This document shows positions 32,586 to 42,000 of a stretch of 64,000 nt of DNA, piece after piece. The position numbers were made by a program, and so were the translations under genes. Origin of the DNA: a virus; IMG/VR virus record IMGVR_UViG_3300020438_000012, positions 38,474 through 102,473 of that record, one strand, 5' to 3'. Positions within the stretch are counted from its first letter, which is position 1. The number at the start of each line of letters is the position of its first letter. The notes under the pieces were generated by a model. It was not told the origin of the DNA. It saw only the letters and a program-made list of their open reading frames with translations, and did not search any database.

Positions 32586-33530
32586 ATGGTCCTATTAGTT
32601 GATGGGATGAATTGCTTTATTCGGCATTACATAGCGAATCCGTCGATGACAAACAATGGGGATCCTGCGGGTGGCGTCGTAGGGTTTCTTAGAATGTTAG
32701 CGAGTCTTTCGGAAAAGTTTTCACCAAGTGAAATTCACGTTGTTTGGGAAGGTGGCGGCAGTCTTCGCCGGCGGGCAATCTTTTCCGACTACAAGAAAGG
32801 TAAGAAGCCTAAGAAGATGAATCGCTACTACGGCGATGAGATTCCTGATTCACATCAAAACAAGATTGGACAAGTTGAGTTTCTCACAAAGTGTTTAAGA
32901 CATCTTCCAGTTACGCAACACTACGTAAAAGACTGTGAGGCAGATGATGTAATTGGCTACCTCGGAAGGTACAAGTTTAAAAATACGGAAGTAGTAATAG
33001 TGTCTTCGGACAAAGATTTCTATCAATTGATCGATGACCGCGTTACTGTTTGGTCACCAAATCAGAAAAAAATAATCGGTAAGGCGGACGTTCTGGAGAA
33101 AATGCATTCATTGCCATCAAATATGACAGTGGTAAGGGCTTGTGTCGGAGACTCTAGTGACAACATTGGCGGTGTCAAGAGAGTTGGTTTAAAAAGTTTG
33201 TCAAACCGAGTTGAGATTTTGCGGTCAACCGAGAATGTCAGCTTAGACGATTTATTTATAGAGTGCCAAGAACGAGCGAAGACGTCTAAACTTCAAATCT
33301 ATGCGAGCATACTAGAAAGCAAAGATCTCATCAGGCGCAACTTTAAACTCATGCATCTCGACATTTCAAACTTGGCAGGCAATCAAATACAAAAAATTGA
33401 AGGAAGCTTAGAGATCTATGAGAAGTCATATAACAAGATTGCATTCTTGAGCTGTCTTAAAAAATTTGGTTTAGTAAACTATGATCCTTCGCGGTTATTC
33501 TTGTCCATGAACATTCTCAATAGGCGATAA
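32586..33530 (+). CDS. 5'-3' exonuclease / flap endonuclease, copy 1
   Basis: A 314-residue protein of the FEN/T4 RNase H/Pol I-N family. It has MVLLVDGMNCFIRHY at the N-terminus, KDCEADDVIGYL, VVIVSSDKDFYQLID and VGDSSDNIGGVKRVGLKS (helix-hairpin-helix), which hold the metal-binding Asp/Glu residues. It removes RNA primers and flaps. It lies 2 bases after the recombinase gene and before the helicase. A second FEN-type gene is at 54077. Confidence 0.88.
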   Translation: MVLLVDGMNCFIRHYIANPSMTNNGDPAGGVVGFLRMLASLSEKFSPSEIHVVWEGGGSLRRRAIFSDYKKGKKPKKMNRYYGDEIPDSHQNKIGQVEFLTKCLRHLPVTQHYVKDCEADDVIGYLGRYKFKNTEVVIVSSDKDFYQLIDDRVTVWSPNQKKIIGKADVLEKMHSLPSNMTVVRACVGDSSDNIGGVKRVGLKSLSNRVEILRSTENVSLDDLFIECQERAKTSKLQIYASILESKDLIRRNFKLMHLDISNLAGNQIQKIEGSLEIYEKSYNKIAFLSCLKKFGLVNYDPSRLFLSMNILNRR

Positions 33531-33532
33531 AA

Positions 33533-34945
33533 ATGCAAGCAGAAAAAGTAGAACTACACGGGAACAATTCATGTTTTTCACATTATGGAAAACCGTTTCA
33601 GGAAAAGATCTTCCAAGGTCTCCTTATGGATCGAGAATGGGCTTCCCAGATGTACGAGGTCATGCTCCCGGAGTTCTTTGATCTCAATTATCTGAACTAC
33701 CTAACAAAACTATACTTCAAGTACTACGGCCAATACAAGGCGTTTCCTACACTTCAGCTTCTCATAACGATTATCAAGGAAGATCTGAGCGAGGGAAATG
33801 ATGTGATTCTAAGAGATCAGATTGTTGAGTTTCTTCACAGGCTCAAGTCTAATCCTCATCCTGGTGATATTGGATATGTTAAGGACAAGACACTAGACTT
33901 CTGCAAGCGCCAGGCTTTTAAGGACGCTTTGCACAAGGCCGTTGAACTGATCCAGACAGATCGCTTTGATAGCGTCATTGCACTAATGAAAGATGCTGTC
34001 GCGGTGGGCATGCCTCACTCTATTGGTCATGATTTCTTTGAAGATATCGAAGCTCGATTTGTTAAGTCGCACCGTATTCCTTGTCCTACCGGCTTGCGTA
34101 AACTCGATGCTCCAGACATCTTTGACGGAGGGTTGGGTCGTGGAGAGATCGGTGTTGTAACTGCAAATACCGGTGTTGGTAAGTCTCACTACCTTGTCGC
34201 GATGGGCGCAAACGCTCTTCGTTATGGGAAGAACGTTCTCCATTACACGTTTGAGTTAACCGAGACGGCGGTCGGCCGGCGATACGATGCAAACCTAGCC
34301 GGCATTGATGTCAATGATTTACTTTCCTCAAAGAAGAAAGTTCTTGATTTTTACGAAAACGAGAAACTCGGCCGACTCATTATCAAGGAATACCCGACAG
34401 GGTCGGCTAGCGTTATTACGATTAGAAACCACGTAGAGAAGCTTTCGCTTAAGGGTTTCAAGCCTAACCTAATCGTAATTGATTATGCTGACATTATGAA
34501 GTCAACTAAGTCTTATGACTCGCTTAGGCATGAGCTTAAGCTTGTTTACGAAGAGCTTCGCAACCTTGCAATGGAGATGAACATTCCTGTCTGGACTGCA
34601 AGTCAGGCAAATAGAGATTCTGCAAATAGTGACATTGTCGGCCTTGAGAACATGTCAGAAGCTTACGGAAAAGCCATGGTTGCAGATGTTGTTGTTTCTT
34701 TGAGTAGAAAGGCAATGGAAAAATCGACCGGTCATGGTCGTCTGTATATTGCCAAAAACAGAGCTGGTCGTGATGGAATTTTATTTCCCATGAATATCAA
34801 TACAGCGCAGTCTAGAATTACGTTGCTGGATGAGTCTGAGCTATCGCTCAACGAAGCTGTGAATCAAGATAGCAATGCCGAAAAGAAGCTACTACGCAAG
34901 AAGTGGCGAGAAGTGACACACAAACTTAAGAACGGAGAAGAATAA
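33533..34945 (+). CDS. Replicative helicase, DnaB/gp41-like
   Basis: A 470-residue protein. The N-terminal 170 residues are helical, as in DnaB/gp41. The RecA-type motor has Walker A TANTGVGKS, H/Walker B region NLIVIDYADIM, PVWTASQANRDSAN (motif H3 region) and YIAKNRAGRDGILF (Arg finger region). It unwinds the fork ahead of the polymerase. It overlaps the next gene by one base (TAATG). No primase was seen in the window. Confidence 0.9.
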   Translation: MQAEKVELHGNNSCFSHYGKPFQEKIFQGLLMDREWASQMYEVMLPEFFDLNYLNYLTKLYFKYYGQYKAFPTLQLLITIIKEDLSEGNDVILRDQIVEFLHRLKSNPHPGDIGYVKDKTLDFCKRQAFKDALHKAVELIQTDRFDSVIALMKDAVAVGMPHSIGHDFFEDIEARFVKSHRIPCPTGLRKLDAPDIFDGGLGRGEIGVVTANTGVGKSHYLVAMGANALRYGKNVLHYTFELTETAVGRRYDANLAGIDVNDLLSSKKKVLDFYENEKLGRLIIKEYPTGSASVITIRNHVEKLSLKGFKPNLIVIDYADIMKSTKSYDSLRHELKLVYEELRNLAMEMNIPVWTASQANRDSANSDIVGLENMSEAYGKAMVADVVVSLSRKAMEKSTGHGRLYIAKNRAGRDGILFPMNINTAQSRITLLDESELSLNEAVNQDSNAEKKLLRKKWREVTHKLKNGEE

Positions 34946-36801
34946 TGGAAATCGCGTCAAAGATTTTGTCTGACGTAACGGTTCACATGAAGTACGCACG
35001 CTATGATTCCGAAAAGTTTCGGCGCGAAACTTTCGATGAGATCGTCAAAAGAAATGTGGCCATGCATGTAAAAAAGCACCCAGAACTAAAAGAAGAGATC
35101 GAAGAGGCCTACAAGTTTGTCTATGATCGAAAAATTCTTCCTTCTATGCGTTCTATGCAGTTTGGTGGCAAACCTATCGAGGTAGCTCCAAACAGAATCT
35201 ACAATTGTGCATATATGCCAATCGATGATCCCCGTGCTTTTTCGGAAGCCATGTTCCTTCTTCTTGGCGGAACCGGGGTAGGGTACTCAGTTCAGGCTCA
35301 TCATGTAGAAAATCTTCCAGAAATTAGTCTTCCAAACTTAAATCGCACTCGCCGTTTTTTAGTTGGTGATTCAATTGAAGGATGGGCGGATGCCGTAAAG
35401 GCTCTTCTGCATTCTTATTTTAAGGGCACATCAAAGTTACGCTTTGACTTCTCTGACATTCGGCCTAAGGGTGCTAGGCTTGTAACATCGGGTGGAAAAG
35501 CTCCAGGTCCACAACCACTGAAAGAGTGTTTGGTTAAGGTCGAAGGCATCTTGGCTTGCAAACAAACCGGTGATAAGCTTACGCCTATCGAGTGTCACGA
35601 TATCATGTGCCACATTGCCGATGCCGTTCTTGCCGGCGGAATCCGGCGCGCCGCACTTATTTGTCTATTCTCCGCAGATGACGGAGAGATGATTTCTTGT
35701 AAGTCTGGAAACTGGTGGGAAACAAATCCGCAGCGTGGTAGAGCTAACAATTCCGTTGTTCTTCTGCGTCACCTTATTGACAAGGAGTATTTTGACGATC
35801 TCTGGGAGCGTATTCGAGCGTCAGGGGCTGGTGAGCCAGGGATCTACTTATCACACGACAAAGACTGGGGAACAAATCCTTGTTGTGAAATTGCTCTTCG
35901 TCCAAATCAGTTCTGCAATCTTACCGAGATCAATGTTTCCAACGTTGATAGCCAGGAAGAATATGAGGCTCGTGTTCGAGCAGCTACGTTTATTGGAACG
36001 CTGCAGACTTCTTATACCGACTTCCATTACCTGAGACCTGTTTGGCAACGTAATACCGAAAAGGATGCTCTCATAGGTGTTTCAATGACCGGCATTGCTT
36101 CTGGGCAAGTGCTAAACCTCGACATGAAGGCCGGCGCAAAAATTGTAAAGGAAGAGAATGCCCGCGTAGCAGCGCTTCTAGGGGTTAATCCTGCAGCTCG
36201 AACTACTTGTGTCAAGCCAGCTGGAACAACTTCTCTAACGCTAGGGACTTCTTCAGGTATTCACGCTTGGCATAACGGATATTATATTCGTCGCCTTCGC
36301 GTTGGAAAGAACGAAGCAATCTACAAATATCTGGCTCAGTTTCATCCGGAGCTTATTGAAGATGAGTTCTTTAGACCACACGACACGGCAGTTATTTCTG
36401 CCCCTCAAAAGGCTCCACCTGGCGCGATCCTTCGTTCTGAACCTGCACTCGAGCTTCTAGAAAGAGTTAAGCGAGTTAGCGTAGATTGGATTCGCAATGG
36501 CCACAGGAAAGGTCAAAATACACACAATGTTTCGGCAACTATAAACATTGAAGAAGATGAGTGGGACGACGTTCGCGAATGGATGTGGGAAAACAGAGAT
36601 CACTACAATGGACTGTCTGTATTGCCAGCTTCTGATCACACCTACAAGCAAGCGCCATTTGAAGATTGTGATGTGGAAACTTACAATCGACTTATGGAAA
36701 GTATGAAAAATGTAGATCTTACCAACGTTATCGAGATGGAAGACAACACAGAGCTAACGGATCAAGCGGCTTGTGCTGGCGGTGCTTGTGAAATTATCTA
36801 A
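34945..36801 (+). CDS. nrdJ: Class II (B12-dependent) ribonucleotide reductase
   Basis: A 618-residue protein that makes dNTPs from ribonucleotides with adenosylcobalamin, without a second subunit. Visible: YNCAYMP (first redox Cys), NPCCEIALRPNQFCNLTEIN (thiyl Cys and catalytic Glu), KPAGTTSLTLGTSSG (phosphate loop), and C-terminal CAGGACEII redox pair. The NRTRR...GDSIEGWADAVKALL segment is typical of monomeric RTPR-like enzymes. It needs B12 from the host and works without oxygen. It is co-transcribed with helicase. Confidence 0.93.
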   Translation: MEIASKILSDVTVHMKYARYDSEKFRRETFDEIVKRNVAMHVKKHPELKEEIEEAYKFVYDRKILPSMRSMQFGGKPIEVAPNRIYNCAYMPIDDPRAFSEAMFLLLGGTGVGYSVQAHHVENLPEISLPNLNRTRRFLVGDSIEGWADAVKALLHSYFKGTSKLRFDFSDIRPKGARLVTSGGKAPGPQPLKECLVKVEGILACKQTGDKLTPIECHDIMCHIADAVLAGGIRRAALICLFSADDGEMISCKSGNWWETNPQRGRANNSVVLLRHLIDKEYFDDLWERIRASGAGEPGIYLSHDKDWGTNPCCEIALRPNQFCNLTEINVSNVDSQEEYEARVRAATFIGTLQTSYTDFHYLRPVWQRNTEKDALIGVSMTGIASGQVLNLDMKAGAKIVKEENARVAALLGVNPAARTTCVKPAGTTSLTLGTSSGIHAWHNGYYIRRLRVGKNEAIYKYLAQFHPELIEDEFFRPHDTAVISAPQKAPPGAILRSEPALELLERVKRVSVDWIRNGHRKGQNTHNVSATINIEEDEWDDVREWMWENRDHYNGLSVLPASDHTYKQAPFEDCDVETYNRLMESMKNVDLTNVIEMEDNTELTDQAACAGGACEII

Positions 36802-36809
36802 CTTAGGTG

Positions 36810-36817
36810 ATATTTAT
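36810..36817 (+). promoter_or_regulatory. Late-promoter-like motif ATATTTAT
   Basis: ATATTTATAAAGGAG lies just after the reductase stop and before two small membrane protein genes. The motif is 26 bases before ATG 36843. Confidence 0.4.
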
Positions 36818-36842
36818 AAAGGAGAACCCGGGACTCCGCAGT

Positions 36843-37241
36843 ATGAAAATTTTACAGAACCTTAAGCAAATACTCGTCTACTCCGACAGCGAGTTAACTG
36901 AGTTGATGTTGGTTCTAGTTCTTCTTTTCGTAGATCCTATGCGGTCCCATGTATTTTGCTGCTCACCAGCCACCTGGTCGGCAGTTGGAGTTATATCTGG
37001 GATCGTTTTATTTTTTGGACTTGTATTTTCTAAACTTAGGGTCAGACAAGTCGGCCTGCTTATTGCAGTCGCTTTTTTCATTGCAGCTAGCATGATTGAA
37101 TTTAATCATGGCCACTGGAATTATTCTGATCATGGAACCTATTTAGTCCAAGCTTTAGTGGCAATGTTTTTGTGGGTTAGAGACGATAAGGAAAGACTGG
37201 TAATGTCTGCAAAGAGGAGAGCAAAAAATGGAACAGAGTGA
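36843..37241 (+). CDS. Small multi-pass membrane protein
   Basis: A 132-residue protein with three to four predicted membrane helices: LMLVLVLLFVDP, SAVGVISGIVLFFGLVF, VGLLIAVAFFIAASMIEF and YLVQALVAMFLWV, and a basic C-terminus. AAAGGAG is 19 bases upstream of this ATG, so a GTG start at 36807 is also possible. The topology and the following coiled-coil membrane protein would fit a holin-like or superinfection/lysis function, but no family is recognised. Confidence 0.65.
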   Translation: MKILQNLKQILVYSDSELTELMLVLVLLFVDPMRSHVFCCSPATWSAVGVISGIVLFFGLVFSKLRVRQVGLLIAVAFFIAASMIEFNHGHWNYSDHGTYLVQALVAMFLWVRDDKERLVMSAKRRAKNGTE

Positions 37242-37569
37242 CATCATAACGCTTCTAGTAGCGGTAGTTGGCACACTCGGCGGTGCTTCTGCATGGCAAT
37301 TTTATCAGAAAAAGCTTGAAATAAAAGCTGCATCTGAAGAAAAAGATAAAGCGCAGCAGCACGTATATCGCGATGACCTCAGGGAACGAGTTGCAATTCT
37401 AGAAGCTAAGCTTGACACTTCTAGAAGTGAAAGAGACGAACTTCTAGAAAAACTTAGAATCTTAGCAGAAGAAACCGCTGCGCTCCGAGTCGAAGTTCAG
37501 TTCCTTAGAGAAGAGAGAGAAAAGCTAACCGCTCTTGTCGAGAAGCTAAGTATGAAAGGTAACTCTTAA
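37228..37569 (+). CDS. Membrane-anchored coiled-coil protein
   Basis: A 113-residue protein overlapping the previous gene by 14 bases. Residues 5-25 (DIITLLVAVVGTLGGASAWQ) form one membrane helix. Residues 28-108 are a long heptad coiled coil (LRERVAILEAKLDTSRSERD, EKLRILAEETAALRVEVQFL). This layout occurs in phage lysis accessory proteins and spanin-like proteins, but there is no lipobox. Partnership with the preceding membrane protein is inferred from overlap. Confidence 0.68.
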   Translation: MEQSDIITLLVAVVGTLGGASAWQFYQKKLEIKAASEEKDKAQQHVYRDDLRERVAILEAKLDTSRSERDELLEKLRILAEETAALRVEVQFLREEREKLTALVEKLSMKGNS

Positions 37570-37812
37570 ATTACTTTCCTCATATTTTTGAATCTGCAAT
37601 TTTATATTTCAATTTTTTGTATAATCGGATCATTTACGATATATTGTTGAGTCGGTGAGAAACCATGGCGTTCTATAGTGGTTTCCCCTCGATAATAAAT
37701 CGGATCACAGTCCATGCTATTCTTTAGAAAGCAATGCGTTGTGCATTAAATCATTGCCATGTCTGGTTTATCAGTAACTTTAAAATCGTATAATAATTCA
37801 AAAGGAGACAAC
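37570..37812 (+). other. Largest intergenic region: promoters and hairpins
   Basis: This 243-base AT-rich gap is the longest non-coding stretch. It has TATAAT at 37620-37625 and again at 37789-37794, both without a clear -35. A 10-base direct repeat AATCGGATCA occurs at 37623 and 37698. There are two inverted repeats: GAAACCA/TGGTTTC (37658-37685) and GCAATG/CATTGC (37731-37757). No tRNA features were found. It could hold a small RNA or a regulatory region for the genes that follow. Confidence 0.5.
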
Positions 37813-38031
37813 ATGGATAAGATTACATTAGGCGACCCGGCAATTGCAGAAATTGCACGACTGGTTCAGCTTGCAATTCTCACAGGGACGGACGTAACAG
37901 ATCAACTTCGGACCCTGTCCCTTACGGTTGAAGATTCAGTTCTATACCCTCATCCTGAATTTACCGAATACATTGAATCATCGATCGAAAAGCTTCTTCA
38001 GGAAGCAGAAAACATTAAGGTCGAGGCTTGA
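37813..38031 (+). CDS. Small conserved T4-like phage protein
   Basis: A 72-residue protein from ATG 37813 with perfect AAAGGAG; an upstream in-frame ATG at 37759 is probably not used. It starts MDKITLGDPAIAEIARLVQL and has TGTDVTDQLRTL and YPHPEFTEYIESSIEKLL. I associate this pattern with short proteins of unknown function in marine T4-like phages. Its stop overlaps the next start. Confidence 0.75.
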   Translation: MDKITLGDPAIAEIARLVQLAILTGTDVTDQLRTLSLTVEDSVLYPHPEFTEYIESSIEKLLQEAENIKVEA

Positions 38032-38273
38032 AATACAGTGAAGGCGACCTAGTTATCTGCCGAACACCTTTTATGATGTTCTTTGATTCCGAGGATGAAC
38101 AGCTACTAATGGCACCTGCACAGTTAGAGCCGGGTGATGTTGGAATGTGTATCGACTCTTCTAGGGTCGGCGAAACAGCTTTCATGTTTGGTAATGCAGT
38201 TTTGTATCACCTTGAAAATGGTTTAGATTTTAGTGTCAATAAAATCGAGGATTGCATTGAAGTCTTTTTGTAG
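38028..38273 (+). CDS. Small unknown protein
   Basis: An 81-residue protein with a TTG start overlapping the previous stop (TTGA). It is beta-rich: GDLVICRTPFMMFF, LEPGDVGMCIDSSRVGE, AVLYHLENGLDF. The GDVG turn and overall length are like small SH3-type barrels. No family assigned. A terminator follows. Confidence 0.65.
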   Translation: MKYSEGDLVICRTPFMMFFDSEDEQLLMAPAQLEPGDVGMCIDSSRVGETAFMFGNAVLYHLENGLDFSVNKIEDCIEVFL

Positions 38274-38314
38274 CAAAGCTGTATAGAGAATTTTTAAAAC
38301 TTTATCTAAACTAG

Positions 38315-38346
38315 TTGCCTGCCTTGAAAAAGGCAGGCAATTTTAT
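38315..38346 (+). terminator. Rho-independent terminator
   Basis: A perfect 9-bp stem TTGCCTGCC / GGCAGGCAA with an 8-base loop is followed by TTTTATT. It ends the small-gene unit before the DNA polymerase III gene. Confidence 0.9.
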
Positions 38347-38374
38347 TATGATTAGACCAAAGAGAGGTATTAAC

Positions 38375-41300
38375 ATGAGCAAAGTTCCATCTAGGTTTGT
38401 TGGCCTACACGCACATTCCGGCTTTTCAACTTTTGACGGTCTTGGGTATCCGCAAGAGCACATTGACTTTGTTCGTGAAAACGGCATGGATGCATGGTCG
38501 CTAACTGACCATGGTCACATGAATGGTTTCGCTCATGCATATCTGCATTCAGAGAAACTAAATTCTAAGGGTGCAAACTTCAAGTTTATTCCTGGATGTG
38601 AGATGTATGTGCATCCTGATCTTACTGCCTGGAATCTTGATTACGAAATTAAGAGAGCAGCTAAGAAAGGAGATTCACTAGCGCTAGCAAAGCTCCGTCG
38701 CATGCGAGAAGAACTGGTTACGCCACTAAAGGTCCAGACTGACGAAGACGATGAGATCGTTGATATTGCAATTGAAGAAGCCGGTCTTACTGTTGAAAAT
38801 GAGGAAGAAACAAAATCTGGCAAGTTCTACGACCCTATTAAGCGCCGCCATCACCTTGTTGTATTGCCAAAGACCTCTGTAGGCCTCGAGAGACTATTTG
38901 GTCTTGTTAGTCGTGGTTACTCAGAGGGATTTTATAGGTTTCCCCGTGTGGACTACGGCATGCTAAAAGAGGCAGCGAAGGGTGACCATCTTCTTGTTAG
39001 TACAGCATGTCTAGGTGGGCCTCTAGCATATGAAGCTTTTTCACATCTTCAGAAAGTTGAGTTCGATGATTTGAACGCAAAGCTTCTAGACAATCCGGCA
39101 CTTCTAAAAAAGATGATGAATTCGGTTGGCAATGGGTATGAAATGCTTGCCGATGCCGTAGGTAGTCATAACGTCATGCTAGAGATTCAGTTCAACCAAC
39201 TTTCGGCTCAGCATCTTGTCAATAGGGCAATCATTGAGTTTGCTAAGCAAAACGGTCTTTCCGATCAGCTAGTTGTGACTTGTGATTCACACTACGCGCA
39301 TCCAGAACACTGGAAAGAGCGTGAGCTGTACAAGAAGCTTGGATGGCTTAACTACAAGGATTTTGATCCCTCTAAACTTCCTCAGTCAAGAGAAGACTTA
39401 AAGTGTGAACTATATCCTAAGAATGCAAACCAGGTTTGGGAAACTTATCACGCAACAAAGCAAGGTTACGATTTCTACGATGATGATGTTGTTTGCGCAG
39501 CAATCGAAAGAACACATGACATCGCACACGAAGTTATTGGAGATATTCAACCTGATAAGTCAATGAAGCTTCCTTCGTACACAATCCCTGCTGGAAAGAC
39601 AGCAAACGATGCTTTGCTAGAAGCTTCAAAAGATGGGTTGATAAAGAAGAATCTCCACCAAAAGCCGGAGTATGTCTCACGTCTTAAGGAAGAGCTTCAG
39701 GTTATTTTTGATAAGAAGTTCTCTGAGTACTTTCTTACAACAAAGGCAATCATCGATCTTGCCAAGACACAGATGCGAGTTGGCCCAGGCCGTGGTTCCG
39801 GAGCTGGCTCTCTGGTAAACTATGTTCTAGGAATTACGGACGTCGATCCGTTGAAGTACGGTCTTCTATTTTCTCGCTTTATGGATCCCACACGTACTGA
39901 TTATCCCGATATCGACACTGACGTTGGAGACCGCGACAAGCTACTTGGTCTACTTCGAGGTGAGTTTGGTGAAGACAACATTGTACCTATCTCTAACTAC
40001 AATAGGTTTCAACTGAAGTCTCTCGTCAAGGATATTTCACGCTTTTACGGAATAGAGTTTGCAAAGGTAAACCGTGCTCTTGGTCCTCTTGACAAGGACA
40101 TTAAGTCTGGTCTCAAGCGTGACAAAATTCCAATTAACGGACCAATTACCCCTACCCTTGAGTGGGCGCTCGAGTATTCTGAATCTTTTCGCAAGCTAGC
40201 GTCTGAATGTCCAGAGATCATCGAGCCTATCGGGGTTTTGTTTCAACAGAACAAGTCGCTTGGCCGCCACGCTGGAGGTGTCATTGTTTCTGAGAACATC
40301 AAGGAAAGGATGCCGCTTATCCTTTCAAAGGGAGAACTCCAGACTCCGTGGGTAGAAGGCGCCTCCTATAAGCATCTTGAGCACTTTGGCTGGATTAAGT
40401 TTGACCTTCTAGGCCTAGAAACACTTCGAATGATCGATCGAGCCATTGAACTAATCTTGGTACGAAAGCATGGTATTGAAAATCCAACCTATGCAGACGT
40501 TACCGAGTGGTTTGAAAACAACATGGCAAATGAAGTGATTGACTTCGAAGACCCAGAGGTCTACCGTGTCTATGCAGAAGCTAGGTGGGGCGGCGTCTTT
40601 CAGTGCACGAACCACGGCGCGCAGCGTTTGTTTAAAAAGGCTAAGCCAAAATCAATTGAAGAAATTGCTGCGCTGACTTCTATCTACCGACCAGGTCCGC
40701 TTGCAATGAAGATTGACAAAAAGTATTTGCAGTCTAAGGCAGACCCTGATAGCGTTATTTACAAACACCCTATCCTAGAAGAGATTCTTGCACCTACGTT
40801 TGGTCATATTGTCTTTCAGGAACAGACTATGGCAATCGTTAACCGTGTTGCAGGTATTCCACTGAAGGAATGCAACTCTGTTCGGAAGATGATGAAGCCT
40901 CAGCAGTCTTCTGGTGATGCTGCAAAAAAGGCAAAGGCTCTTAAGAGCAAAATCATTGATGGCTTTGTTGGTAACGGTATGGACCAATACGATGCCGAAA
41001 ATCTATACGACGACATCATGAAGTTTACCGCTTACTCGTTCAACAAGTCGCACGCTGTTTCTTACGCTATTGATTCGTTCTACTGCGCTTGGCTGATGAC
41101 TTACTACGAAGAGGAGTGGCTCTGCGCTTATCTTGAGTCGATGGAAGGCAATCCTGACAAGCGCGCAAAGGCATTCAGTGAAGTTGCCGCGCTAGGCTAT
41201 AAGATTGTCCCACTTGATATCAACGAAGCTCAAAAGAGCTGGACAATTCTCAGCGGAAAGAGGTTCATGCCGTCATTTATGTCTTGCAAGGGAGTTGGAG

Positions 41301-41962
41301 AATCTGCTATTGATGAGATCATGGAGAATCGGCCCTATCGCGACGTTAAGTCAATGTTGTGGACTGACGAAGGAAAGTGGCGACACTCCAAGTTTAACAA
41401 GAAGACCATGGAATCGCTGATTCGTATTCGTGCTTTTGAGTCTATGGGAATTGTCGGCAAGGAGTTTGAATCTTATAAACACATGCTCAATACTATGATT
41501 CCGAATTGGAACTCTCTTCGAAAGTCGCTTAAGAGAAATCGGTGGGAAGGATATGACAACTTCATGCGCGTTAGCTTAATAAACTCCGGCATGCCAGAGT
41601 TTACGAAGAATGAGATTATTGCAAACGAGAACGATCTATTCGGGTACGTGAGTCCTGATACTATTATTACCGAAGAACAGATTAGGCGGCTTCGGGATAA
41701 TGATGTAAGACCAATCGGCGAATGGGACAACGAGTGGATGTACTGGTTTGTTCCTACAACCGTTCAGGAAAAGAGAACTCGCAACGGCAAGAACTATCTT
41801 CGAATGAAGGTAACATCAAATGACGGTAACAGCGAATGGATGAACTGCTGGGGCTGGGATGGAAAAACCAAGATTCACCCTTACAGTATCTGCGTTTCAA
41901 TTATTAGCGAGCAAGAAGGTTGGGGCAAGTCTTGCCGTTGGTCTAAGTTCAAGATCATGTAA
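38375..41962 (+). CDS. dnaE: DNA polymerase III alpha subunit (family C), DnaE-type
   Basis: A 1195-residue protein from ATG 38375 (SD AGAGAGG); E. coli DnaE is 1160. The PHP domain has VGLHAHSGFSTFDGLGYP and WSLTDHGHMNG. The polymerase core has GPGRGSGAGSLVNYVLGITD, the catalytic YPDIDTDVGDRDKL (two Asp), GRHAGGVIVSE, and KFDLLGLETLRMID. The fingers carry FQCTNHGAQRLFKKAKPKSI and IYRPGPLAM. The C-terminus has an OB-fold-like part. It is a full-size replicase, unusual for a T4-type phage, which normally has a family B enzyme. No separate epsilon or clamp was seen in the window. Confidence 0.95.
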   Translation: MSKVPSRFVGLHAHSGFSTFDGLGYPQEHIDFVRENGMDAWSLTDHGHMNGFAHAYLHSEKLNSKGANFKFIPGCEMYVHPDLTAWNLDYEIKRAAKKGDSLALAKLRRMREELVTPLKVQTDEDDEIVDIAIEEAGLTVENEEETKSGKFYDPIKRRHHLVVLPKTSVGLERLFGLVSRGYSEGFYRFPRVDYGMLKEAAKGDHLLVSTACLGGPLAYEAFSHLQKVEFDDLNAKLLDNPALLKKMMNSVGNGYEMLADAVGSHNVMLEIQFNQLSAQHLVNRAIIEFAKQNGLSDQLVVTCDSHYAHPEHWKERELYKKLGWLNYKDFDPSKLPQSREDLKCELYPKNANQVWETYHATKQGYDFYDDDVVCAAIERTHDIAHEVIGDIQPDKSMKLPSYTIPAGKTANDALLEASKDGLIKKNLHQKPEYVSRLKEELQVIFDKKFSEYFLTTKAIIDLAKTQMRVGPGRGSGAGSLVNYVLGITDVDPLKYGLLFSRFMDPTRTDYPDIDTDVGDRDKLLGLLRGEFGEDNIVPISNYNRFQLKSLVKDISRFYGIEFAKVNRALGPLDKDIKSGLKRDKIPINGPITPTLEWALEYSESFRKLASECPEIIEPIGVLFQQNKSLGRHAGGVIVSENIKERMPLILSKGELQTPWVEGASYKHLEHFGWIKFDLLGLETLRMIDRAIELILVRKHGIENPTYADVTEWFENNMANEVIDFEDPEVYRVYAEARWGGVFQCTNHGAQRLFKKAKPKSIEEIAALTSIYRPGPLAMKIDKKYLQSKADPDSVIYKHPILEEILAPTFGHIVFQEQTMAIVNRVAGIPLKECNSVRKMMKPQQSSGDAAKKAKALKSKIIDGFVGNGMDQYDAENLYDDIMKFTAYSFNKSHAVSYAIDSFYCAWLMTYYEEEWLCAYLESMEGNPDKRAKAFSEVAALGYKIVPLDINEAQKSWTILSGKRFMPSFMSCKGVGESAIDEIMENRPYRDVKSMLWTDEGKWRHSKFNKKTMESLIRIRAFESMGIVGKEFESYKHMLNTMIPNWNSLRKSLKRNRWEGYDNFMRVSLINSGMPEFTKNEIIANENDLFGYVSPDTIITEEQIRRLRDNDVRPIGEWDNEWMYWFVPTTVQEKRTRNGKNYLRMKVTSNDGNSEWMNCWGWDGKTKIHPYSICVSIISEQEGWGKSCRWSKFKIM

Positions 41963-41985
41963 AAGTAAAAAGACAAACGTATAAT
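41958..41985 (+). promoter_or_regulatory. Promoter TGTAAA-N16-TATAAT before ThyA-family gene
   Basis: TGTAAA (41958-41963) overlaps the dnaE stop codon and is 16 bases before a perfect TATAAT (41980-41985). AAAGGAAA and ATG 42001 follow. Confidence 0.65.
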
Positions 41986-42000
41986 CAGTAAAGGAAAAAC

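Noticed and set aside
37570-37812. tRNA gene in the longest gap
   Set aside because: No T-arm consensus (GTTCGAnTC) or acceptor pairing was found.
31411-41962. Inteins or introns in the recombinase, reductase or DnaE genes
   Set aside because: These proteins run through their conserved motifs with normal length and no intein-type blocks.
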